The notes: generated by a model not told the origin, from the letters alone. Shown: positions 18,405 through 27,774, numbered from the stretch's first letter. The stretch is 64,000 nt of DNA from Geminicoccaceae bacterium (GCA_025999455.1 AP024683.1:2792451-2856450); one strand, 5' to 3'. Program-made: numbers and translations.

Positions 18405-19729
18405 GCAGGACGAAGCGGCTCGGGCCGGCGCCCGATCCGGCCCTTCTCGATCCCATGGAGCGGGCGAGCCTCGACGAATTGCGGGCCGTGCAGCTCGAGC
18501 GGTTGAAGGCCACGCTCCGCCGCGTCTGGGAGAACGTGCCCCACTACCGCGCCAAGTTCGAGGCCCACGGCGTCCACCCCGACGACCTGAAGTCGCTCGC
18601 CGACCTCGCCAAGTTCCCCTTCACGACCAAGGAGGATCTGCGCGCCACCTATCCCTTCGGCCTGTTCGCCGTCCCGCGCGAGCAGGTCGTCCGCGTGCAC
18701 GCCTCCTCCGGCACGACCGGCAAGCCCACCGTGGTCGGCTACACGAAAGGGGACGTCGAGCGCTGGGCCGAGGTCGTGGCCCGCTCGATCCGCGCTTCGG
18801 GCGGCCGGCCCGGGATGATCGTCCACGTGGCCTACGGCTACGGGCTCTTCACGGGCGGGCTCGGCGCCCATTACGGCGCCGAGCGGCTCGGGTGCACCGT
18901 CGTGCCGGTCTCGGGCGGGATGACCGAGCGTCAGGTCCTGCTGATCGAGGATCTGAAGCCCGACATCATCATGGTCACCCCCTCCTACATGCTCGCGATC
19001 CTCGACGAGTTCCGCCGCCAGGGGAGAGATCCGCGCGCGAGTTCGCTGAAGATCGGCATCTTCGGCGCCGAGCCCTGGACGGATGCGATGCGCGCCGAGA
19101 TCGAGGACAGTTTCGACATGCACGCGGTCGACATCTACGGCCTCTCCGAGGTCATCGGCCCGGGTGTCGCCAACGAGTGCGTCGAGACCAAGGACGGGCT
19201 GCACGTCTGGGAGGACCATTTCTACCCGGAGGTCGTCGACCCGCAGACGGGCGAGGTCTTGCCCGAGGGCTCGTTCGGCGAGCTCGTCTTCACGAGCCTC
19301 ACGAAAGAGGCGATGCCGGTGATCCGCTACCGCACCCGCGATTTGACGCGGCTCATGCCCGGCACGGCGCGCCCGACCATGCGGCGGATCCAGAAGATCA
19401 CCGGCCGCAGCGACGACATGTTGATCATCCGGGGCGTCAACCTCTTCCCCTCGCAGATCGAGGAGCAGATCCTCGCGACCGACGGGCTCGCGCCGCATTA
19501 CGAGCTGCGCGTCACGCGCGAGGGCCGGCTCGATCAGCTCACCGTGCGCGTCGAAGCGGCGCCGAAGGCGGCCGCGCACGAGGCGCGGACGATCCTGGCC
19601 GAGCGGCTCCAACACCACATCAAGAGCGTGATCGGTGTGACCTGCACGGTCGAGGTCGTCGAGCCCGGCGCGATCGAGCGCTCGATCGGCAAGGCGAAGC
19701 GGATCGTGGATCTGCGCCCCAAGGGCTGA
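18401..19729 (+). CDS. paaK: Phenylacetate-CoA ligase PaaK
   Basis: A 442-residue ligase that activates phenylacetate to phenylacetyl-CoA with ATP. It shows the P-loop ASSGTTGKPT (101-110), YGLSE (246-250) and the C-terminal-domain sequence ITGRSDDMLIIRGVNLFPSQIE. The last segment is diagnostic for PaaK. GTG at 18401 overlaps the paaI stop; longer open frames upstream are shadows. It is the entry step of the pathway. A TetR gene begins 5 bp downstream. Confidence 0.95.
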   Translation: MSRTKRLGPAPDPALLDPMERASLDELRAVQLERLKATLRRVWENVPHYRAKFEAHGVHPDDLKSLADLAKFPFTTKEDLRATYPFGLFAVPREQVVRVHASSGTTGKPTVVGYTKGDVERWAEVVARSIRASGGRPGMIVHVAYGYGLFTGGLGAHYGAERLGCTVVPVSGGMTERQVLLIEDLKPDIIMVTPSYMLAILDEFRRQGRDPRASSLKIGIFGAEPWTDAMRAEIEDSFDMHAVDIYGLSEVIGPGVANECVETKDGLHVWEDHFYPEVVDPQTGEVLPEGSFGELVFTSLTKEAMPVIRYRTRDLTRLMPGTARPTMRRIQKITGRSDDMLIIRGVNLFPSQIEEQILATDGLAPHYELRVTREGRLDQLTVRVEAAPKAAAHEARTILAERLQHHIKSVIGVTCTVEVVEPGAIERSIGKAKRIVDLRPKG

Positions 19730-19734
19730 GCCGC

Positions 19735-20391
19735 GTGGGACGACCCCGTTCGGCCGACTACGAGGCCAAGCGTCGGCGTATCCTCGAAGTCGCGGCCCCG
19801 CTCTTCGCCCGCCACGGCTACGACCGCACCTCGCTCGCCATGATCGGGGCGGCGGCCGGTGTGGCGAAGTCGCTCGTCTACCACTATTACCGCGACAAGG
19901 ACGCGGTCCTGGCCGACCTCCTGCGCCGCCACCTCGAGGAGCTCGTGGCAGCGGTCGAAGCGGTCGCGGTGCCGGACGATCGACCGCCCGAGCGACGGCT
20001 CGCCGACATGGCGGTGGCCCTCCTCGAGCATTACCGCAACGCCGATGCCGAACACGAGGTGCAGATCGCGCACTTGAAGCTCCTGCCCGAGCCGGTCCGG
20101 GAAGAGCTCTACGCGCTCGAGCGGCGGCTCGTCCGGCTCTTCACCGACGCCCTCCTGGCGGTCGAGCCGGCGCTCGCGGGCGACCGCCGGCACCTCAAGC
20201 CCTTGGTCATGAGCCTTTTCGGCATGCTCAATTGGGCCTTCCTCTGGTTCCGTGAGGACGGGCCCATGGACCGCCGCTCTTATGCCGAGCTCGCCACCCG
20301 CCTAGTCATCGGCGGGGCCCGGGCGATCGCGGCGGAGCGCGCCGCCGCGGCGGAGGACGCGCGGCGGCCCGTGGCTCAGGCCGCGTCGTAA
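19735..20391 (+). CDS. TetR-family regulator, probably PaaR type
   Basis: A 218-residue TetR repressor. The N-terminal helix-turn-helix domain (about 10-56) runs from EAKRRRILEVAAPLFARHGY through VAKSLVYHYYRDKDAVL, and an effector domain follows. It starts at GTG 19735, 5 bp after paaK. As the last gene of paaG-paaI-paaK it is expected to sense phenylacetyl-CoA and repress pathway promoters, as TetR-type PaaR proteins do in other proteobacteria; that is inference from context. Its last 16 bp overlap the end of paaE on the opposite strand. Confidence 0.88.
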   Translation: MGRPRSADYEAKRRRILEVAAPLFARHGYDRTSLAMIGAAAGVAKSLVYHYYRDKDAVLADLLRRHLEELVAAVEAVAVPDDRPPERRLADMAVALLEHYRNADAEHEVQIAHLKLLPEPVREELYALERRLVRLFTDALLAVEPALAGDRRHLKPLVMSLFGMLNWAFLWFREDGPMDRRSYAELATRLVIGGARAIAAERAAAAEDARRPVAQAAS

Positions 20392-21455
20392 TCGACCGAA
20401 AGGCGGACGCTCTTGGGCCGGCTCTGGCAGGTGAGCACGTAGCCGGCCGCGAGCTCCCAATCGCGCAACGACCAGTTCTGGTCCATCGCGACCTCGCCCT
20501 CGCCGAGCTTGGCCCGGCAGGTGCAGCACATGCCGGCGCGGCAGGACCAGGGCGCGTCGATGCCGGCGCGCAGGACCGCCTCGAGCACGGTCTCGCCCTC
20601 GACCATCCCGATCTCACGGGTGATGCCGTCGAGCGTCACCCGCACCGTGGCGACGGTCCGCCCGTCCTCGGCCGGCTCGACCCGGGCGCGGGCCGCAGGC
20701 GCGCCCTCGGCCGGGGTGAAGCGTTCGACCAGGATCCGCTCGGCCGGCACACCGAGCTCGACGAGTGCGGCGCTGCAGGTCTCGGAAAGGCCGGCCGGGC
20801 CGCAGAGATAGACGGCATCGATCGTCTCGGCCGGCGCGAGGCGCGGCAACAGGGCTTCGAGATGCGCCCGGTCGATCCGCCCGTGCAGGATCGGCAGTTC
20901 CGAGGCTTCGCGGGAGAGCACGTGGACCAGCGCCAAGCGATCGAGATGGCGGTCCTTGAGGTCCTCGAGCTCGGCCTTGAACATGATGTCGCCGCGCGTG
21001 CGGTTGCCGAACAGGAGGACGAGGCGCGAGCCCGGCTCGTGGCGCAAGAGCGCGTGCGCGATCGAGAGGATCGGCGTGATGCCGGAGCCCGCGGCGATCG
21101 CGAGGACGGTGCGTGCCCGCCCCGGATCCGGCTCGAAGGTGAAGCGCCCCTCGGGCGGCATGGCTTCGAGCACGTCGCCGGGCGCGAGCTTCGTGTTCGC
21201 CAAGCTCGAAAAACGCCCGCCCGGCACCCGCTTGATCCCGACCTTGAGCACACCCTCGGCCGGGTCGGCGCAGATCGAATAGCTGCGGCGGACCTCCTCG
21301 CCGTCGATCACCCGGCGGAAGGTCAGATATTGGCCGGGGATGAAGCGGAACCGCTCGCGTGCCTCTTCGGGCGCGGCGAGGGTCACGGCGATCGAATCGG
21401 CCGTGAGCCGCTCGGTGGCGGTGACGAGAAGCGGCCAGAACCGGCTACCCGACAT
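20376..21455 (-). CDS. paaE: Phenylacetyl-CoA epoxidase reductase subunit PaaE
   Basis: A 359-residue flavodoxin-reductase/ferredoxin fusion that delivers electrons from NADPH to the PaaABC oxygenase. The FAD-binding motif is RRSYSIC (about 60-66), the nucleotide region is AGSGITPILS and CGPAGL, and the C-terminal plant-type 2Fe-2S cluster has C305, C310, C313 and C343. ATG at 21455 has GGGAGA upstream. It is the last gene of paaABCDE. The 3' end overlaps the tetR gene by 16 bp with no room for a terminator between them. Confidence 0.95.
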   Translation of the reverse strand: MSGSRFWPLLVTATERLTADSIAVTLAAPEEARERFRFIPGQYLTFRRVIDGEEVRRSYSICADPAEGVLKVGIKRVPGGRFSSLANTKLAPGDVLEAMPPEGRFTFEPDPGRARTVLAIAAGSGITPILSIAHALLRHEPGSRLVLLFGNRTRGDIMFKAELEDLKDRHLDRLALVHVLSREASELPILHGRIDRAHLEALLPRLAPAETIDAVYLCGPAGLSETCSAALVELGVPAERILVERFTPAEGAPAARARVEPAEDGRTVATVRVTLDGITREIGMVEGETVLEAVLRAGIDAPWSCRAGMCCTCRAKLGEGEVAMDQNWSLRDWELAAGYVLTCQSRPKSVRLSVDYDAA

Positions 21456-21491
21456 GTTCGCTCGTCTCCCGGCGCCCGACGGGCGGGCACC

Positions 21492-21974
21492 TCAGAGGCA
21501 CTTGAAGCGGTCGAAGGGCTCGCCACAGGAACGGCAGCGCCAGAGCGCCTTGCACGGGGTCGAGCCGAACCTGGAGATCTCCTCGGTGTCGGTGCTGCCG
21601 CAGCGCGGGCAGGCGACCGGCGCGTCCGGGTCGGCCCGCCGCGGCGGCGGGGCGATCCCGTAGCGCTCGAGCGCGGCCAGCCCTTCGGGTGTGATCCAAT
21701 CGGTCGTCCAAGCGGGGCTCGTGAGGAAGCGGATGCGCGGCGTGCCGAGCCCCGCCGCCTCGATCGCCGCCCTGACCTCCTCGCCGATGAGCCGGGTGGC
21801 GGGGCAGCCCGTGTAGGTGGGCGAAAGATCGACCTCGACGACCCCGTCGGCCGCGACCCGCACGGCCCGGACCATGCCGAGATCGGCGATCGAGACGACC
21901 GGGATCTCCGGATCGGGCACGGCCGAGACGGCCTCGATCGCCCGCTCCAGCCGGTCGAGGGCGAGGGTGCTCAC
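21492..21974 (-). CDS. paaD: Phenylacetyl-CoA epoxidase subunit PaaD
   Basis: A protein of about 160 residues of the MIP18/DUF59 family required for maturation of the phenylacetyl-CoA epoxidase, probably for its iron-sulfur or di-iron centre. The N-terminal half carries VPDPEIPVVSIADLGMV, the DUF59 hallmark. The C-terminal half has a zinc-ribbon-like set of cysteines (CPRCGS, then SCGEPF and a final Cys). GTG at 21974 overlaps the paaC stop as GTGA with GGAG seven bases upstream; a TTG one codon earlier is also possible. Confidence 0.92.
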   Translation of the reverse strand: MSTLALDRLERAIEAVSAVPDPEIPVVSIADLGMVRAVRVAADGVVEVDLSPTYTGCPATRLIGEEVRAAIEAAGLGTPRIRFLTSPAWTTDWITPEGLAALERYGIAPPPRRADPDAPVACPRCGSTDTEEISRFGSTPCKALWRCRSCGEPFDRFKCL

Positions 21975-22741
21975 CAAAGGGCTCCGGGATAGGCGCGCGG
22001 CAGGTGCTGCATGACCGCGAGCATGTGGCCCAAATGTTCGGTGTGCACGCCTCGGAGCCCGCCCGTCTGCATCCAGGTGAGGGCGGGCCGCGGCAGATCG
22101 GCCTCGGCGAAGAGCCGCTCGAGCGTGTCCTCGAAGCTCGGTCGGAGGCTCGCCGGATCGGGCGCGATGCCGGCCTCGATCATGGTCTCCCCCACCTCGT
22201 CGACTTCGAAGAACTCGCCCGTGTAGGGCCAGAGCGCGTCGACCGCCTCGAGCGTACGCCGGCGGCTCTCCTCGGTGCCGTCGCCGAGCCGGACGAGCCA
22301 GGCCCCGGCGTGGCGCAGATGGTAGGCGACCTCCTTTTCCGCCTTCTCGGCGATCCCGGCGAGCGTGCGGTCCGTGGAGCTCCGCGCGAGCTGCCAGAAG
22401 GGGTGGAAGAACGCGGAAAAGAAGGTCTGGCGGACGATCGTGAAGGCGAAATCACCCCGCGGCAGCTCGCAGATCAACAGGTTGCGGAACTGCGGCGCGT
22501 CGCGCAGGTAAGCAAAGTCGTCCTCGCTCCGTCCCTTCCCCTCGAGCGTCGCGGCGTGCTCGTAGAGGAGCCGCGCCTGGCCCAAGAGGTCGAGGGCGAT
22601 GTTCGTGAGGGCGAGATCCTCTTCGAGCATCGGCGCGTGCCCGCACCATTCCGAGAGCCGGTGCGAGAGCACGAGCGCACTGTCGGCGAGCCGCAGGACG
22701 TAAGCCAGATGCGGCGTCTCCTCGACCCGGATCGTGGTCAA
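21971..22741 (-). CDS. paaC: Phenylacetyl-CoA epoxidase subunit PaaC
   Basis: A 256-residue ferritin-fold structural subunit that pairs with PaaA in the epoxidase. Family sequence is clear: YVLRLADSALVLSHRLSEWCGH, NIALDLLGQARLLYEHAA and a HLRHAGAWLVRLGDGT segment. PaaC lacks a full di-iron site and supports PaaA. The open frame begins at GTG 22747, but GGGGAG directly abuts that codon; TTG at 22741, six bases further, has better spacing and gives the usual N-terminus, so it is preferred. It overlaps paaD. Confidence 0.93.
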   Translation of the reverse strand: MTTIRVEETPHLAYVLRLADSALVLSHRLSEWCGHAPMLEEDLALTNIALDLLGQARLLYEHAATLEGKGRSEDDFAYLRDAPQFRNLLICELPRGDFAFTIVRQTFFSAFFHPFWQLARSSTDRTLAGIAEKAEKEVAYHLRHAGAWLVRLGDGTEESRRRTLEAVDALWPYTGEFFEVDEVGETMIEAGIAPDPASLRPSFEDTLERLFAEADLPRPALTWMQTGGLRGVHTEHLGHMLAVMQHLPRAYPGALW

Positions 22742-22768
22742 CGGCACCTCCCCGGCCGGCTCGGCCGC

Positions 22769-23056
22769 TCACATGTGCCCGACTTCCTCGGGGATCTCGT
22801 AGAAGCTCGGGTGACGGTAGATCTTGGAGGCCGTGGGCTCGAAGAGCGGCCCCTTGTCGGCCGGGTCGGAGGCGGTGATCGCCGCCGACGGCACGACCCA
22901 GATCGAGAGCCCCTCGCCGCGCCGGGTGTAGGTGTCGCGCGCCGCCTGCAGCGCCATCTCGGCATCCGGCGCGTGGACCGAGCCCACGTGGCGATGGGCG
23001 AGCCCCGTGCGCGAGCGGATGAAGACTTCCCAGAGCGGCATCTTGGCTTCGGCCAT
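22769..23056 (-). CDS. paaB: Phenylacetyl-CoA epoxidase subunit PaaB
   Basis: A 95-residue small subunit of the epoxidase, thought to bridge PaaAC heterodimers. It has the PaaB sequence MPLWEVFIRSRTGLAHRHVGSV near the start, ALQAARDTYTRRGEG in the middle and a C-terminal YRHPSFYEIP. Length matches the family (about 95). It starts at ATG 23056, 5 bp after the paaA stop. The longer open frame containing it is a shadow of paaA. Confidence 0.95.
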   Translation of the reverse strand: MAEAKMPLWEVFIRSRTGLAHRHVGSVHAPDAEMALQAARDTYTRRGEGLSIWVVPSAAITASDPADKGPLFEPTASKIYRHPSFYEIPEEVGHM

Positions 23057-23061
23057 GGCGG

Positions 23062-24063
23062 TCACTCCGCGGCGATCCGCTGCGCCCGCTCGCGCGCCCG
23101 CCGCTTGGCGGCGTGCGCCAAGGCGGCCTCGCGCACCCAGGCGCCATCCTCGTGCGCCTTGCGCCGGGCGGCCAGGCGCTCGCGGTTGCAGGGTCCGTGA
23201 CCGGCCAGCACCCGCTTGAACTCCTCCCAGTCGATCTTCCCGAACCGCCAATGCCCGGTCGTCTCGTCGTAGCGCAGCTCCGGGTCGGGGAAGGTGAGGC
23301 CGAGATAGAGCCCCTGCGGGACGGTCGCGTCGACGAACTTCTGGCGCAGCTCGTCGTTGGTGAAGCGCTTGATCTTCCAGCGCATCGACTGCTCGGTGTG
23401 CTGGCTCTCGGAATCCGGCGGCCCGAACATCATGAGCGCCGGCCACCACCAGCGGTTCAGGGCGTCCTGCGCCATGGCCTTCTGCTCGGGCGTGCCGCGG
23501 CAGAGGGTGAGCATGATCTCGTAGCCTTGCCGCTGGTGGAAGCTCTCCTCCTTGCAGATCCGGATCATCGCCCGGGCGTAGGGGCCGTAGGAGGTCCGGC
23601 AGAGCGGGATCTGGTTCATGATCGCCGCGCCGTCGACGAGCCAGCCGATACAGCCGATGTCGGCCCAGGTGAGCGTGGGATAGTTGAAGATCGAGCTGTA
23701 CTTGGCCTTGCCCGCCAAGAGCTGCTCGTAGAGCTCCTCGCGCGAGACGCCCAGGGTCTCGGCCGCGGCGTAGAGGTAGAGGCCGTGGCCGCCCTCGTCC
23801 TGGACCTTGGCGAGCAGCGCCGCCTTGCGGCGGAGCGAGGGGGCGCGGGTGATCCAGTTCCCCTCGGGCAGCATGCCCACGACCTCGGAATGGGCGTGCT
23901 GGCTGATCTGACGGATCAGCGTCCGGCGATAGGCCTCGGGCATCCAATCGTTCGGCTCGATCCGTTCCTCGGCGTCGATGCGCGCTTGGAACGCCGCGAG
24001 CTTTTCCGGATCCTCGACGATCCGGGGGCCCTCGACCCGCTCGTTGAGCGCCTGACTGTACAC
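23062..24063 (-). CDS. paaA: Phenylacetyl-CoA epoxidase catalytic subunit PaaA
   Basis: A 333-residue di-iron monooxygenase subunit that forms ring-1,2-epoxyphenylacetyl-CoA. Metal ligands are visible in HAHSEVVGM (E60) and [11 protein letters not shown] (E90, H93), with a second ligand pair in [12 protein letters not shown] near 170. The GTG start at 24063 has GGGAGG eight bases upstream. It is the first structural gene of paaABCDE, and paaX ends 52 bp upstream on the same strand. Confidence 0.96.
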   Translation of the reverse strand: MYSQALNERVEGPRIVEDPEKLAAFQARIDAEERIEPNDWMPEAYRRTLIRQISQHAHSEVVGMLPEGNWITRAPSLRRKAALLAKVQDEGGHGLYLYAAAETLGVSREELYEQLLAGKAKYSSIFNYPTLTWADIGCIGWLVDGAAIMNQIPLCRTSYGPYARAMIRICKEESFHQRQGYEIMLTLCRGTPEQKAMAQDALNRWWWPALMMFGPPDSESQHTEQSMRWKIKRFTNDELRQKFVDATVPQGLYLGLTFPDPELRYDETTGHWRFGKIDWEEFKRVLAGHGPCNRERLAARRKAHEDGAWVREAALAHAAKRRARERAQRIAAE

Positions 24064-24115
24064 GGCCCGACCTCCCTGCCCGACGCCGACACCTTACGAA
24101 AAATCCGCCGTCGGT

Positions 24116-25021
24116 TCAAGCCGTGTAAGATGTGGCGGCCGGCGCGGGCTCGGGCAAGAGGTCGGCGAACCGGGTCCGGAGCTCCGGCCCGGGCGGCGGC
24201 AGGGGCCCGGCCTCGGTCGTGGCGTGGGCGTCGAGCCAGGCTTCGGAGGGCCCGAGCAGGCGGTGCCAGAGCCGGCCGCACAGCGCCCGGGCGGCGGGCT
24301 TCGGCCAATCCGCGGGCAGGAGCGGCCCCGGCAGGAGCGGATCCTTCAAGACCACGCGGCGATAGTCGTGAATCAGGAGGAGTCGTGCGACGAGGGCGGC
24401 GAGGGGGGCGACCGGCCGGTCGTCGGCGAGCGCCGGCCGCCAGGTCTCGAGGAACCGCCGATAGCGGGCCGCGATCGCCTCGAGCGGCCAGGCGAGGGCG
24501 GCGAGCGCCGGACCCTGGCCCGCCGCCGGCTCGGCCTCGAGCCGCAAGAGGCCGGGAAGGTCGGGAACCGCGCGCCCGCGCGGCGCCACGAACACGCCGG
24601 GTGCGATCGCGGCGAAGCCCGCCGCCTCGAGCGCGGCCCGCGCCCGCTCGCGGTCGGCCTCGGGCCCGAGCACGACGAGCACCAGCCGGCCGTCCTCCCC
24701 GGCCGGTGGCGGGCCGTAGATCCGCCGGGTCGCTTCGGCGAAGACCGCCTCACCTTCCTTGGCGAGCCGATAGAACGCCCGCCGGCCGACCCGCCGCCGC
24801 TCGAGCCAACCCTCGGCCGAAAGCCGCGAGGCGGCGGTCCGCACCACCCCTTCGCCGATCCCCATGGCGTTCATGATCGCGAGCAGCGAGACGACCGAGA
24901 GCTCGCCGCCGCGCGGCACGATCGCATCGCCGAAGAGCGTGACGATCAGCGAGCCCGTGCGGTGCGGGCCGTCGTGCAGCGCGGAAAGGCGCGGGGCGAG
25001 CCAAGGGGGCGGGTCGATCAC
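24116..25021 (-). CDS. paaX: Phenylacetate pathway repressor PaaX
   Basis: A GntR-like winged-helix repressor of about 301 residues that responds to phenylacetyl-CoA in other bacteria. The sequence SLIVTLFGDAIVPRGGELSVVSLLAIM and RTAASRLSAEGWLERRRVGRRAFYRL is the PaaX DNA-binding region. The C-terminal half has the PaaX effector-domain features (HDYRRVVLKDPLLP). The open frame extends to 25099, but GTG at 25021 gives a normal family length; the exact start is uncertain. Location directly before paaA suggests autoregulation and control of paaABCDE. Confidence 0.92.
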   Translation of the reverse strand: MIDPPPWLAPRLSALHDGPHRTGSLIVTLFGDAIVPRGGELSVVSLLAIMNAMGIGEGVVRTAASRLSAEGWLERRRVGRRAFYRLAKEGEAVFAEATRRIYGPPPAGEDGRLVLVVLGPEADRERARAALEAAGFAAIAPGVFVAPRGRAVPDLPGLLRLEAEPAAGQGPALAALAWPLEAIAARYRRFLETWRPALADDRPVAPLAALVARLLLIHDYRRVVLKDPLLPGPLLPADWPKPAARALCGRLWHRLLGPSEAWLDAHATTEAGPLPPPGPELRTRFADLLPEPAPAATSYTA

Positions 25022-25164
25022 GGCCGCGGCGCATGGCACGAGCGACGCCGTTCGGGAAGATCGCCCGTGGTGGCGTGGCGTGCCGCCCTGCTTCCCCATA
25101 TGAGGGGGCGCACGGTCTGCCGCGGCGCGGGCGCGAGCCTCGCGCCCGATCGTTTCGAGGAGGC

Positions 25165-26907
25165 ATGGAGCACGACGTCTTTCCCGCCGGCACCGGCGAC
25201 ATTTTGCTCTACCTCGCCACCGCGGGCGTGGTCGTGCCGCTCCTCCAACGGATCGGCGTGGGCCAGGTGCTGGCCTTCCTCACGGTCGGGGTGGTGCTCG
25301 GCCCGCACGTCGCGGGCCGGCTCGCCGAGCACGCGCCCTGGCTCGAGCTCTTCACCTTCGCCGATCCGGACACGCTCGAAAAGCTCGGCGGGCTCGGCGT
25401 CGTCTTCCTCCTGTTCGTCCTCGGCCTCGAGCTCTCGCTCGACCGGCTCGCGGCACTCCGCCGCTGGATCCTGGGGCTCGGCAGCCTCCAGGTCCTGGTC
25501 ACGGCCGCCGTCATCGCGGCGATCGCGGCGGCCTTCGGCAACGGCTTCGCCGCCTCGATCCTGTTGGGCGCGAGCCTCGCGCTCTCCTCGACCGCGGTCG
25601 TCATGCAGCTCCTGATCGAACAGCGCCGACAGACGACCGAGGCCGGCCGGATCGCCTTCGCCGTGCTCTTGGCGCAAGACGTCGCGGTCGTGCCCATCCT
25701 CCTGCTCGTGGGTCTCCTCACGGGGCTCGCCGCGGCCGATCCCTGGGGGGCGCTCGCCGAGACGCTCGCCTTGACCGCGCTCGCCCTCGCCGCCCTGCTG
25801 CTGCTGGGGCCGCGGGTGATCCGCCCGCTCCTGCGTCTGGCGAGCCGGGCGGGTGGCCGCGAGGTCCTGGTCGCCGCCGCCCTCCTCCTCGTGATCGGCA
25901 GTGCCGGGATCACGGCCGGCGCCGGGGCGTCGCCGGCGCTCGGCGCCTTCATCGCCGGCGTGCTGCTCGCCGAAAGCGAGTTCCGCCACACGATCGAGGC
26001 CGACATCGAGCCCTTCAAAGGCCTTCTCCTCGGCCTCTTCTTCGTCACGGTCGGGACCGGCGTCGATCCGCTCGCGATCCTCCCCGAACTCCCGCTCGTC
26101 CTCCTCTCGGTCGTGGGTCTCGCCCTGATCAAGGCCGGTCTCGTGGCGCTCCTCGGCCTCGGCATGGGTCTGAGCTTGCCGGTCGCGGCCGAGGTCGGGA
26201 TCCTCTTGGGCCAGGCCGGTGAGTTCGCCCTCGTGGTCGTGGCCCTCGCCGAGCGGGGCGGCCTCCTCCCGGCCGAGATCGCCCGCTTCATGGTCGCGGT
26301 CGTGCTCGTCTCGATGCTCGTCTCCCCGCTCCTCGCCCGCTTCGCCCCGACTGTCGCGGCGCGCCTCGGCGCGCGCCGGCGGGCCGTGGCCGGCGCCACG
26401 CCCGACCTGCCGCCGGTGCCCGAGCAGGTGGGACACGTCGTGATCGCCGGCTTCGGCCGGGTCGGCCGGACCGTCGCCCAGATCTTCGATCAGGCGGCCT
26501 TGCCCTGGCTCGCCCTCGACCTCGACCCGGTCCGCGTCGCCGAGGAGCGCGGCCGTGGCCGGCCGGTCTACGTGGGCGATGCCGGTCGGCCCGAGATCCT
26601 GGCCCGGCTCCGCCTCGAGGAAGCGCAGGCGCTGATCGTGACCCTCGACCAGCCGGCCGCCGCCGAGCGCACGGTGACCGCCGCGCGGCGGATCGCGAGC
26701 CGCATCCCGATCGTCTCGCGCGCCCGCGACGCCGCCCACGCCCGCAGGCTGCTCGAGCTCGGCGCCGACGCGGTCGTCCCCGAAGCCGTCGAAGCGAGCC
26801 TGCAGCTCGCCGGCCGTGCCTTCGAGATCATCGGGCTGCCGGCCGAGGAGGTGGCACTCCGGCTCGCCCGCGAACGCGACCTCTTGCTCGCCCCCGAGGC
26901 GAGCTGA
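25165..26907 (+). CDS. Kef-type cation/proton antiporter (CPA2) with TrkA-N domain
   Basis: A 580-residue membrane protein with about 12 transmembrane helices (residues about 10-400) of the CPA2 Na+/H+ exchanger family. A cytosolic RCK/TrkA-N nucleotide-binding domain follows, with VVIAGFGRVG (425-434) and the acidic LALDLDP strand. The family exports K+ under glutathione adduct or pH control. ATG at 25165 has GAGGAGG upstream. It is divergent from paaX and convergent with the DUF815 gene, 12 bp away. No KefF/KefG ancillary protein is adjacent. KefB, KefC and RosB-like homologues cannot be told apart here. Confidence 0.9.
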   Translation: MEHDVFPAGTGDILLYLATAGVVVPLLQRIGVGQVLAFLTVGVVLGPHVAGRLAEHAPWLELFTFADPDTLEKLGGLGVVFLLFVLGLELSLDRLAALRRWILGLGSLQVLVTAAVIAAIAAAFGNGFAASILLGASLALSSTAVVMQLLIEQRRQTTEAGRIAFAVLLAQDVAVVPILLLVGLLTGLAAADPWGALAETLALTALALAALLLLGPRVIRPLLRLASRAGGREVLVAAALLLVIGSAGITAGAGASPALGAFIAGVLLAESEFRHTIEADIEPFKGLLLGLFFVTVGTGVDPLAILPELPLVLLSVVGLALIKAGLVALLGLGMGLSLPVAAEVGILLGQAGEFALVVVALAERGGLLPAEIARFMVAVVLVSMLVSPLLARFAPTVAARLGARRRAVAGATPDLPPVPEQVGHVVIAGFGRVGRTVAQIFDQAALPWLALDLDPVRVAEERGRGRPVYVGDAGRPEILARLRLEEAQALIVTLDQPAAAERTVTAARRIASRIPIVSRARDAAHARRLLELGADAVVPEAVEASLQLAGRAFEIIGLPAEEVALRLARERDLLLAPEAS

Positions 26908-26919
26908 GCCGAGCGTCGC

Positions 26920-27774
26920 TCAGGCGAGCGCCACGCCGAGCCGGCCCGCGAGGTCCTGGATGTACTGGAACGCCACCCGGCCGGAGCGGGCGCCGCGGCC
27001 GGTCGCCCATTCGAGCGCTTCCCGCTCCAACCGCTCGCGCTCGATCGGCAGCGCGAACCGCTCGGCGTAGCGGCGGACCATCTCGAGGTAGGTCTCCTGC
27101 GAGCAGGGGTGGAAGCCGAGCCAGAGCCCGAACCGGTCGGAGAGCGAGACCTTCTCCTCCACCGCCTCGGACGGGTTGATCGCGGTCGAACGCTCGTTCT
27201 CGATCATCTGCCGCGGCATGAGGTGGCGGCGGTTCGAGGTCGCGTAGAAGAGGACGTTGGGCGGCCGCCCCTCGATCCCGCCCTCCAGCACCGCCTTCAA
27301 CGACTTGTACGAGGTGTCGTCCTGGTCGAAGGACAGATCGTCGCAGAAGATCAAGCAACGCCGTGGCGTCGCGGCGAGGATGTGGAGGAGGCGCGGCAGG
27401 GCCTCGATGTCCTCGCGGTGGATCTCGACGAGGAGGAGCGGGCCCAGACCCTCGGCGTTGACCTTGGCGTGCACGGCCTTGACGAGCGAGCTCTTGCCCA
27501 TCCCGCGCGCCCCCCAGAGGAGCGCGTTGTTGGCCGGCAGGCCGCGCGCGAAACGGCGGGTGTTGTCGAGCAGGATCGAGGCCACCCGGTCGATCCCGCA
27601 CAGAAGCTCGAGCTCGACCCGCGCGACCTTGGCCACCGGGCGCAGCCGCTCGCCGCCCTCGAAGACGAAGGCCTCGGCCGCCTCCAGGTCGACCGGTGCC
27701 GGAGGGGGCGGGGCGAGCCGCTCGAGCGCGGCGGCGATACGGCCGAGGAGAGGCAGGAGCTCGGGGTCGGTCAT
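26920..27774 (-). CDS. DUF815 family AAA+ ATPase
   Basis: A 284-residue P-loop ATPase of the DUF815 family. Walker A is GARGMGKSSL (88-97) and Walker B is CLIFCDDLSF (about 134-143), followed by LYATSNRRHLMPR as sensor 1. Family members are common in alphaproteobacteria and have no settled function. ATG at 27774. It is divergent from yajC across 151 bp. A remodelling or chaperone role is the general AAA+ expectation only. Confidence 0.88.
   Translation of the reverse strand: MTDPELLPLLGRIAAALERLAPPPPAPVDLEAAEAFVFEGGERLRPVAKVARVELELLCGIDRVASILLDNTRRFARGLPANNALLWGARGMGKSSLVKAVHAKVNAEGLGPLLLVEIHREDIEALPRLLHILAATPRRCLIFCDDLSFDQDDTSYKSLKAVLEGGIEGRPPNVLFYATSNRRHLMPRQMIENERSTAINPSEAVEEKVSLSDRFGLWLGFHPCSQETYLEMVRRYAERFALPIERERLEREALEWATGRGARSGRVAFQYIQDLAGRLGVALA

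Noticed and set aside
24093-24129. CTTAC...GTAAG inverted repeat before paaA as a PaaX operator
   Set aside because: The arms are only 5 bp with 27 bp between them, and one arm lies inside the paaX coding end; too weak to call.
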